Below, piece after piece: positions 11,335 to 20,000 of a stretch of 64,000 nucleotides of DNA (position 1 is the first letter of the stretch; each line of letters begins with the position of its first letter). The translations under genes and the position numbers were made by a program. The stretch is taken from contig NC_081334.1 in NCBI RefSeq assembly GCF_022539665.2, positions 868,001 through 932,000 on the forward strand, in the 5' to 3' direction. Under the pieces are notes generated by a model. It saw only the letters and a list, made by a program, of their open reading frames with translations. It did not search any database and had not been told where the DNA came from. This DNA is from Daphnia carinata. Taxonomy: Eukaryota; Arthropoda; Branchiopoda; Diplostraca; Daphniidae.

Positions 11335-11902
11335 CGAGAACAAAGTGCAATTAGCGCACCAACTTTGTTTGTTACCTTTTAATTCAAAAACTGTAAAACC
11401 ATTAGAAAATAAACTTAATTTCTGCGATTGTTTTAATTCTAAATCGAAATCATGTTCAAGTAAAATTTTAAATTTGCCTTAAAGTGGGAAGGGGTGAGTG
11501 TTATTTGCCAATCGTATTACCGTTTTCCCGAATATTTAAACAATTTATGATCTCATCAAAAATAGACAGTTAATTTACGCGATTATCGTCGATTTCGAAT
11601 CTACTTCTTGTTCATTGCTACATAGAAATTTTGGAAATCCAAAATTGGTAGAAAAATCGGACTTATTTTTTTGTCGGGCTTATTTTCGAGTTCAACAATT
11701 TAACCCAAAAATATACCACTTGGGATTCTATAACAAATTACACCGTATACCCATATATACGCTGATTTCAGAAATGTTATTTGATTATTCCTCCAAGCAG
11801 CTGTTTTTAAATTACATTGAATATTGTGCTATAGCAGTATGTACTAGTTCGTACTAGCGCGCCAACATTTTTTAGGATTACTCGACAAAAAAAAACCGTT
11901 GG

Positions 11903-11905
<3 letters not shown>
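11335..11905. other. Intergenic, AT-rich, no gene recognised
   Basis: Between the receptor's poly(A) signal and the poly(A) tract that borders the palindromic island. Only one short open frame (11615-11857) is present and it has no recognisable family. Confidence 0.5.
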
Positions 11906-11950
<45 letters not shown>

Positions 11951-11970
11951 AAAAAAAAAAAAAAAAAAAA
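11906..11970. repeat. Poly(A) tract at left edge of the palindrome
   Basis: About 65 bases of A with a single C, ending directly at TCACAC, the left terminus of the large inverted repeat. The right terminus is bordered by the complementary T tract. Confidence 0.9.
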
Positions 11971-12080
11971 TCACACTTTTTTCTCTTTTTTCTACCCGTA
12001 GCCATCTACCAGTCGGTTTCGTTATTACAGGCATGTAAGCAATTTGAGTTAATTGTATCCTATTAGCAGTTAATTGAGTA

Positions 12081-12134
12081 GCGTGGCTGGAGAAAAACGC
12101 GTGGCTGAAGAAAAACTCGTGGCTGGAGAAAAAT
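12081..12134. repeat. Subterminal 18-bp tandem repeat, three copies
   Basis: Three adjacent 18-base units of the form GCGTGGCTGGAGAAAAAC, with one or two changes between copies, lie about 110 bases from the left terminus. The right arm has two looser copies at the mirror position near 17285-17325. Confidence 0.85.
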
Positions 12135-12141
12135 ATTTAAA

Positions 12142-13147
12142 AATGGATAAGATAATAAAAGATAAGGATGGTAAGTATAAACATTATTTTATTAGTTTTC
12201 AATTATTAATTATTGTTTATTAGATAAAATTATGAAGCTGCAGGCTCAATTTTTTCAACAGCACAGAATCTTAGATGACAACAAAACTAAGGATGGTAAT
12301 ATGTAATGATTGTATTTGTGTTCTTTTATTCATTTGTGTTTTTTAGCTCAAACTTTGTGTCTACAAGCTCAGTTACTGGAAAATAAAAAATTAGAACTGG
12401 ACACTTTCAAAACAGTGAAGGAGGTTTTTCCAAACTCATCCCTAACTGAACATGAGGATGAGTTGGCATTAGGCAAACACAGTCAGGTACATAAACTTTT
12501 CAAATAAGAATTCAAAATAAGTATAGAATTTTAACAAACAATTCTTTATTGTTTATTTATTCAGTCTACCACCTGACAGTGTGTTAAAGTTAAATTCTGT
12601 TAGTGCTGCACTAAAAGAATTGTTAGAAATAAGTCCATGCAGCGAAGGAAGTGAACAATTGTGGGACCGTATTTGGGCTGAAAATGGGTGTGGTACGGAA
12701 ACCCAGAAATAGCACGAGTTCAACATAAAACATGAATTAGGTACTTTTTGGTTTTTTGTCTATCGAAAAAGTATTTTTAATGCTATTATTTTGCATTCAC
12801 AGAATTTTAGCGGGGGATCAAGTCAAATCTGGAAGTGTTACAGGATGGAAGAGTGAGCCTACAGTTGAAAAACACTGAAAGTGCATTACCATTAAGGTAT
12901 GAGGTAAAGTAATAGAGTATGCAGATTGTCTAATGAGAAGTACCATCTTGTGTGAATGAATCCTGTGTAACAGCAATCCTTTATAGTTCTGTCACAGCTA
13001 GAAGCCTCAAATAATTCTGCTTCTCTTGCTAAAGAACAACTTGTCCTTTATGTTCAGAGTGTTGGTGAAGCTGGGTACTTAAATGGCCCTAAAGATGTTT
13101 CATTTCGTTGGCATTGCAGCAATGAACATCATACATGGACTTTTTAG
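12142..13147 (+). pseudogene. Spliced-gene remnant in left arm of the palindrome
   Basis: GT-AG bounded segments read as exons: MDKIIKDKD, then DKIMKLQAQFFQQHRILDD, then AQTLCLQAQLLENKKLELD to LGKHSQ (the first three joints are in phase and look like a coiled coil). Next come LPPDSVLKLNSVSAALKELL to WDRIWAENG, then KSNLEVLQDGRVSLQLKN, and QSFIVLSQLEASNNSASLAK to HHTWTF. The joint into the fourth segment does not keep the frame with the obvious splice sites, and stops appear between later segments, so I call it a remnant. The mirror copy lies on the minus strand of the right arm. I do not recognise the protein family. It may be a captured host gene or the gene of an unfamiliar transposon. Confidence 0.45.
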
Positions 13148-13559
13148 GTATGAAAGGAATTTTCTTAAAATTTTTTGAATTTATGACAAAGCATTTCTCC
13201 TCCTTTTTGCCAACCATGTCTAATCTAAAAAAAATTTATCCAATAGGAAAGGATTTTCAGCATACTGGGAACACAACTATCAACAATGCAACATTCTAGG
13301 GGTGTTATTTTATCATTCAAGAGCCTTATACAATGATTTTCATCTGCAATTTGTATGGCCTTTCCCAAGCTTCTGCCAGAAGTTGAATCAATAGGTCATG
13401 TAAGTCACATGAGCAACAATTGAGATGCTTAATGGTGTTGTTTTTCTTTTCTCAGCATAGGTTAATAGTAACATTGGATCTGAAAAAATTCTTGGTTGGG
13501 GCAAGACACTGAATAAATTGTAATGATTGAATGGATGACATGACATTTCTATACTTAAT

Positions 13560-13970
13560 TCGGATTCCCGAGACGGTATTTTATATTTAAAAAATTGAAG
13601 TGCATATCTGGGCTCCCTTCCTTTCCGTAGCCCCGTTTCCCCTTGACTCGTAATAAGCCCGTAGGGGGTCATGCCCCTACTGTACGGTATATATAAAAAC
13701 AACATATACCGAGGTTTGGAGGGCTCTGGCCGGAAAGGGGACGTGGGGGTCCGCTTAGTCCGATGATGTGTTCACGGAGGGCGACGTGGCTACCCACAAA
13801 TCCGAACTAAAGGTTAATCGCTCCTGTAAAAATGTTCCAAATCTTCAGCTCTTCTTCCGGCTTCTCTTAGCCAATCACCGGGTAATCTCCCCGGTGGGTC
13901 AACAAGGCAGTGTCTCCCCCTGCCTGGGTTGACGGCAACTTTTGAAAGGGCTATTGTGCTTTTTTAAAGT
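13560..13970. other. GC-rich structured block, left arm
   Basis: An island of clearly higher GC in AT-rich surroundings. Near 13876-13896 CACCGGG pairs with CCCGGTG; at 13898-13933 GTCAAC and AGGCAG pair with CTGCCT and GTTGAC; just after, GCAACTTT pairs with AAAGTTGC. A GTAGGGG/CCCCTAC stem lies about 220 bases away. The same block occurs inverted in the right arm near 14910-15320. It resembles a structured RNA or a repeat core, but I match it to no family. Confidence 0.6.
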
Positions 13971-14372
13971 TGCAAAAATAATTGTTATGTGCAGAGAATT
14001 GTCAATAAAATTTTTTTTATAAAATATTTTTTGCAAAATTTGTTTCTTTCATTGTCTGTGTTAGCTGTATTCACACATTGCATTTATCAACTTTTTTTTT
14101 TTTGCTTTGTTTTATTTCTTTTTGTCACCTTTGAAGGTAAGTATTGTTTCCATTGGTTTATCGTTTATCTGTAAGCATTCTTATTTTTATTCACATCGAA
14201 CCCTGGATATTCGGCAAGGAACAACGTGCTCTATCCAATATTTGAATGATATGATGTCAAGTTGGCTTTTTTCTAGTCACTTGTGGACTTGCATTTACAC
14301 TTAGAATAAAACTAAAATGCATTTCTGCAATATACTCTTCTACATTTACTCTACTTCATTTTTACACATCTA

Positions 14373-14432
14373 CTGAGGTTTGAAACCAGGGTAAAAGGTA
14401 TCGCAGCTAAACGCTCTACCACAGAGCTATGA
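14373..14432 (-). repeat. tRNA-like unit in palindrome loop, minus strand
   Basis: On the minus strand a box A-like TAGCTCTGTGGTAGAGCG is followed about 25 bases later by a box B-like GGTTTCAAACC. The acceptor stem is not convincing, so this is a tRNA-derived repeat (SINE head) or tRNA pseudogene, not a functional tRNA gene. Confidence 0.55.
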
Positions 14433-14533
14433 ACCTTATGAAAGCAATAGAAAGATAAACATATAGTTGTGAAAGACTGCATAAACATCCTAGACGATAA
14501 CATATGATATGCGATAATAAAATATTTAGATGT

Positions 14534-14600
14534 ATCTCTTGGCTCAATGTTAGAGCATCGGCGTTGCACGCTGAATGTCTGGGGATCGGTTCCCATACAA
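14534..14600 (+). repeat. tRNA-Ala-like unit in palindrome loop, plus strand
   Basis: Box A-like TGGCTCAATGTTAGAGCA, an anticodon-arm-like GGCGTTGCACGCTG and box B-like GGGGATCGGTTCCC are in correct order and spacing. The arrangement resembles tRNA-Ala(TGC). Arms are imperfect, suggesting a tRNA-derived SINE or pseudogene. Confidence 0.55.
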
Positions 14601-14689
14601 GTAAAACAAAATACAAAATTACTTCAAAAAATATCCGGATATTACACGTTGTTCCTTGAATCTAAGTTGAAGAATTCAAAGAGTGTAAT

Positions 14690-17420
14690 AAATAATAATT
14701 GAATACTTACAGATAAACGATAAACCAATGGAAACAATACTTACCTTCAAAGGTGACAAAAAGAAATAAAGCAAAGCAAAAAAAAAAAGTTGATAAATGT
14801 AATGTGTGAATACAGCTAACACAGACAATGAAAGAAACAAATTTTGCAAAAAATACTTTATAAAAACAATTTTATTGACAATTCTCTGCACATTACAATT
14901 ATTTTTGCAACTTTAAAAAGGCACAATAGCCCTTTCAAAAGTTGCCGTCAACCCAGGCAGGGGGAGACACTGCCTTGTTGACCCACCGGGGAGATTACCC
15001 GGTGATTGGCTAAGAGAAGCCGGAAGAAGAGCTGAAGATTTGGAACATTTTTACAGGAGCGATTAACCTTTAGTTCGGATTTGTGGGTAGCCACGTCGCC
15101 CTCCGTGAACACATCATCGGACTAAGCGGACCCCCACGTCCCCTTTCCGGCCAGAGCCCTCCAAACCTCGGTATATGTTGTTTTTATATATACCGTACAG
15201 TAGGGGCATGACCCCCTACGGGCTTATTACGAGTCAAGGGGAAACGGGGCTACGGAAAGGAAGGGAGCCCAGATATGCACTTCAATTTTTTAAATATAAA
15301 ATACCGTCTCGGGAATCCGAATTAAGTATAGAAATGTCATGTCATCCATTCAATCATTACAATTTATTCAGTGTCTTGCCCCAACCAAGAATTTTTTCAG
15401 ATCCAATGTTACTATTAACCTATGCTGAGAAAAGAAAAACAACACCATTAAGCATCTCAATTGTTGCTCATGTGACTTACATGACCTATTGATTCAACTT
15501 CTGGCAGAAGCTTGGGAAAGGCCATACAAATTGCAGATGAAAATCATTGTATAAGGCTCTTGAATGATAAAATAACACCCCTAGAATGTTGCATTGTTGA
15601 TAGTTGTGTTCCCAGTATGCTGAAAATCCTTTCCTATTGGATAAATTTTTTTTAGATTAGACATGGTTGGCAAAAAGGAGGAGAAATGCTTTGTCATAAA
15701 TTCAAAAAATTTTAAGAAAATTCCTTTCATACCTAAAAAGTCCATGTATGATGTTCATTGCTGCAATGCCAACGAAATGAAACATCTTTAGGGCCATTTA
15801 AGTACCCAGCTTCACCAACACTCTGAACATAAAGGACAAGTTGTTCTTTAGCAAGAGAAGCAGAATTATTTGAGGCTTCTAGCTGTGACAGAACTATAAA
15901 GGATTGCTGTTACACAGGATTCATTCACACAAGATGGTACTTCTCATTAGACAATCTGCATACTCTATTACTTTACCTCATACCTTAATGGTAATGCACT
16001 TTCAGTGTTTTTCAACTGTAGGCTCACTCTTCCATCCGGTAACACTTCCAGATTTGACTTGATCCCCCGCTAAAAATCTGTGAATGCAAAATAATAGCAT
16101 TAAAAATACTTTTTCGATAGACAAAAAACCAAAAAGTACCTAATTCATGTTTTATGTTGAACTCGTGCTATTTCTGGGTTTCCGTACCACACCCATTTTC
16201 AGCCCAAATACGGTCCCACAATTGTTCACTTCCTTCGCTGCATGGACTTATTTCTAACAATTCTTTTAGTGCAGCACTAACAGAATTTAACTTTAACACA
16301 CTGTCAGGTGGTAGACTGAATAAATAAACAATAAAGAATTGTTTGTTAAAATTCTATACTTATTTTGAATTCTTATTTGAAAATTTTAAGTACCTGACTG
16401 TGTTCGCCTAATGCCAATTCATCCTCATGTTCAGTTAGGGATGAGTTTGGAAAAACCTCCTTCACTGTTTTGAAAGTGTCCCGTTCTAATTTGTTTTTTT
16501 CCAGTAACTACTTGCTTGTAGACTCAAAATTTGAGCTAAAAAACACAAATAAGAAAAAAAAAGAAAAAAGTGTGATTTTTTTTTTTTTTTTTTGAGGTAA
16601 AACGGATTGCCATAGTATTTAACAGTATTAAGCGTCGAATAAAAAATCAGTAACAACTTTGCATCAGGAATTTTTACTGCAGACGATCCCCCAAACACTA
16701 TAGCCACCTATTGGTACGATATTCAGTTTTCTGCATTGGGTTTCAGCGACCGTCCGGGGCAAGACTAAGGGCTGTAGCAACTTTCACTTCTAATAATTCA
16801 AATGCCATAAGGTTCACGTGTAAAAGATATCAATTTTCGTAATCCTTGCTTAATTTAGTTAAAAATACATTATTCCGATTTGAAATTGAACGCTGATCAC
16901 GAATATCGGCTTTGTTTTGACATTGGACATAACAAAACGGAGAAAAACGAAGAAAATGACCGTGGGAAAATTGCCTCAAAAACCGTCAAAAATTGACCAT
17001 CGTTGGAATTGCTTGAAAATGACAGAATATACTCAAAATCGAATACTGATTCCGAGAAAATTGCTATTTTTTTCATAACATCAACAGTTTTGGAAATACA
17101 CCGAATTAAAAAACGACTGGCGCGCCAGTACGCTACAGCGCTAGCATGACACATCAAAGTTATTCAATTCGATATATTTCCAAAACGATGATCTAATAAG
17201 CAATAATTAATAATTTAAAACCAATATAATAATCTTTATACTTACCATCCTTATCTTTATTATCTTATCCATTTTTAAATATTTTTCTCCAGCCAAGCGT
17301 TTTTCTCCAGCTACGCTAGTCAACTCACTGCCATTGGGATCCAATGGACTCAAATTGCCTACATGCCTGTAATAACGAGTCTGACCGGTAGATGGCTACG
17401 GGTCGAAAGAAAAAGTGTGA
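14690..17420 (-). repeat. Right arm of the palindrome, with 640-bp replacement
   Basis: Reverse complement of the left arm, from the sequence mirroring 14190 out to GTGTGA at 17415-17420. It contains the mirror copies of the exon remnants and of the GC-rich block. About 16555-17190 has no counterpart in the left arm. That insert begins with a second copy of the element end (GTGTGA, a T run, GAGGTAAAACGGATTGCCATA at 16570-16614), so the arm is a mosaic. Confidence 0.75.
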
Positions 17421-17461
17421 TTATTTTTTTTTTCGAATTTTTTTTTTTTTTGGGGTAAAAC

Positions 17462-17918
17462 CAGACTTGCCGCGATCGCGATCAAAAATTGATCGCCGAT
17501 CCGATCTCCGATCAAAAAATTGATCGCCGATCCGATCTTTTGAAAAAGATCGGAGATCGGATCGGCGATCCCAAAAAATTGATCGCGATCCGATCGTTTT
17601 TAGCGATCAAACTTTTCGCCATCTAGCTGTAGATTTTCAGCCGCAGGGTTCTATTTCACTGCTATTTATGCGAATGCCAATTGAAGGAAACTGTTTAGTG
17701 TTCACCCTCAATGGCCGCCAGTGACTGTCGCTGTGACAGCCAATGCTATTTTCGCGAAACAGTGTAAATTTTTACCGTTAGATGCTGCACAAAAATGATC
17801 GCTAAAAATGATCGGCAAAATTTGATCGCCGATCCGATCGCCGATCGCCCGATCCGATCAAACTCAAAAGATCGGATCGGAGATCGCGATCGGAAAATTG
17901 ATCGGCGTGGCAAGTCTG
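17462..17918. mobile_element. Non-autonomous hAT-type element (MITE), 457 bp
   Basis: Terminal inverted repeats CAGACTTGCC and GGCAAGTCTG are perfect over 10 bases. They are flanked by identical 8-base direct repeats GGTAAAAC at 17454-17461 and 17919-17926. An 8-bp target duplication plus CAG...CTG ends is the mark of the hAT superfamily. Both ends carry dense subterminal copies of GATCGCCGATCCGATC-type motifs in both orientations, which could be transposase-binding sites. There is no coding capacity. A matching unoccupied target occurs at 16594-16614. Confidence 0.88.
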
Positions 17919-18036
17919 GGTAAAACGGATTGCCATATTGCCATACATATATCCACACAGGTTTCCGAGATGTTGGGATAATTTTGGTAAAAAAAAAACA
18001 CAGGAAAGATATCTCAACAAGGAAAGATGATTACAT

Positions 18037-18042
18037 TTTATT
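18037..18042 (-). terminator. Poly(A) signal of MYCBP2 orthologue
   Basis: AATAAA on the minus strand, about 170 bases after the stop codon at 18210. Confidence 0.6.
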
Positions 18043-18209
18043 GTAACATTTAGTGAAATGTCCACATCTGAACTAGTTTACGAAAGCTCGACAAGCCGCT
18101 GCTGAACGAGCGAAATGAATGTGAATTTTGTATGCGTCGAACGCACACCGATAATATGATGTGGTACAGAGAGATTCCTTCAGAGAATGGCTGTCTGAGG
18201 TAGTTCAGC

Positions 18210-20000
18210 TTAAAATGTATGGGCGTTTCGACACATGCCACAACCAAGAGCAAATTCTTCTCCAGTTGGTGGGTGCACCAAATGTAGTGGGCATTCTTCC
18301 CCGTCTAACTGACGACCCCGTGGTCCTTTAGGAAAATTTCGTAAGTTAGTCTCATCACAGAAATTTATATATGTAACGAGAGGCACAAACCTGCGGGGCA
18401 TTTTGGTAGAGCGTGTTTAGGCATTTCCGTAACATGGCGAAAATCTTCGTGGCACGCATTGCAAAAATGGGTTGTACCAAAGCAGAAAAAGACAGCCACT
18501 GAGCAGCAGTAACGGCATTTATACTCTAGGTAATCTGCGCCGTGTCGAGGACACATTTGCGCTCTTGAAACATCGCTACAGCCGCCGCACACCAGTTCAG
18601 AAGGATTGAAAGATTCGCCACCAATAGCTCCCCCTTCAACCGCCAATCCTTCTTCGCAACGAGCCTCTCCGCCGTAGTAGGCCTTCAAACAATGACAAAC
18701 TCAGAGGTAAACCACACGCTTGCTATACAGTATCACTGTGCGTCATCGTACCTTGTTGCATCGGAAACAAACATAGTATGCGTAACGTTCCATGGCGTAT
18801 CCTTCGGCATCCTGGTAGAAACGATTCCCAGGCATTGTGATAGCCTCTGTCTGAAGTAGCCCTTCGTACTCGAGCCGCATCAACGCTTTACGTTTAACAT
18901 CATCAAACAGCTCACGGATTGGAAGTAATAAATCATCTAGAAATTCATTGCCTAGTTCTGCCTACAATCACAAAATAGCCAATTGAATTACCATTTGCTA
19001 ACAGGTCAATAATAAATAATAATTCAGTAATTTACCTTGCAAATTGGGCAACGAGAAAAGCTGAATGTGATGCGTGGACCAGGCCATTTCTTGGATAGCA
19101 CTGAACGACAGCAATGGGCATGGAAAACGTGTTTGCAAGTCAGCTGAAGAATTATGAAACCAATTGGTTAATTGTCTGGTACACAATAATGGATATAAAG
19201 CTTTACCTGTATAGCTGGCGCCGCAGATAGAGCTTCAGTGAAGCATATCATACACATATCATCGGCATCTTGTTTCAGATTTGCCGCATTACCAGCACAG
19301 CGGTACAAACAAGGAAGACATTGCGTTTCATCGCGAACTCCTCCACAAGGATGGCCACAACTGTGAGTTTTTAGGCAAGCATTTCGAGAATATTCCTAAC
19401 AGGGAAAACGACCAAGATTGTTAAGTATCCAAAATATGTGAAAAAACAAAACAAACTAATTAGCCAAAATAATTGATTACCATGCAGTCCGGTTCATTGC
19501 AGACATTGATTGTTTGATCGTCAAATAACGAGGATGATGACGGGGATATGGCCGAACCACAGTAGCGACATGAGGAAGACGCAACAATTCCGCCTACCAA
19601 AGAGCATTGATAGTTTCCACCTTGGTTTGTGTTTGCAGCCATGTAAACGGACGGAACAGCAGTTGTCACTCCGTGTCGGAATTCAACCAAAGATTTTAGA
19701 TTCCGGGCGTCAGATAGAGCTAGAATCCAAAAGAGTTTGACCCGGCCACAACCTTCGTGAACGTCAACCTTGATAGCTTCTTCTTCTTCTTTGCACACCT
19801 TTAAAACAACATTTATGAAACCATAGCCCCGAATTTCTTCAATTTCTTTAGCTACTTGTCGCTGGTGAGATCGGAACTTCCGGGAAAGATGTAAGACACG
19901 ATCACAATCGACGCAAAGCGGTCCGCAATCACAACAAACAATTTGTGCACCTGTTTCTCCATCGTCGTGGTTATTGCACTGAGGCTGCACAAAAACCAAA
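18210..20000 (-). other. MYCBP2: MYCBP2: B-box, RING and tandem-cysteine catalytic region
   Basis: Segments read in order: [19 protein letters not shown]...[10 protein letters not shown] (B-box-like), [20 protein letters not shown], a C-x2-C RING start at [18 protein letters not shown] with [10 protein letters not shown] and CPICKAEL, then [33 protein letters not shown]. The Cys/His-dense tail includes [38 protein letters not shown] and [19 protein letters not shown]. In the human enzyme this tail relays ubiquitin between cysteines and onto threonine or serine hydroxyls; near-identity here suggests the same chemistry. Confidence 0.95.

Larger units (their letters stand above)
11971..17420. 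mobile_element. 5.4-kb near-palindromic foldback-like element
   Basis: Left and right halves are reverse complements around about 14440. Matching pairs include TCACAC at 11971 with GTGTGA at 17415, and 13388-13705 with 15175-15492, which appear identical; paired coordinates sum to about 28880. Each arm is roughly 2.2-2.8 kb, and the loop of about 0.4-0.5 kb holds two tRNA-like units. The termini are flanked by A and T tracts. The right arm carries about 640 bases (near 16555-17190) in place of about 105 left-arm bases (near 12226-12330). The arms contain broken exon-like segments and a GC-rich hairpin block. No transposase family was recognised. It could be a foldback transposon, a head-to-head pair of one element, or an inverted segmental duplication; the sequence alone does not decide. 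Confidence 0.8.

Noticed and set aside
11906-11970. Poly(A) tract as the tail of a retrogene or LINE
   Set aside because: No coding or LINE-like sequence precedes it on the plus strand, and the right end of the palindrome has a matching T tract, so it belongs to the element borders.
13388-13705. 105-codon frame identical on both palindrome arms (also 15175-15492, opposite strand)
   Set aside because: It crosses the GC-rich hairpin block, has no recognisable domain, and its identity is explained by the palindrome, so it is not counted as independent coding evidence.
14534-14600. Functional tRNA-Ala gene
   Set aside because: Box A and box B are present, but the acceptor stem and several arm pairs do not form, so a tRNA-derived repeat is more likely.
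17470-17905. CRISPR-like or satellite array of GATCGCCGATCCGATC
   Set aside because: Units are irregular, occur in both orientations and are confined between the inverted ends of the hAT-type MITE in a eukaryotic context.
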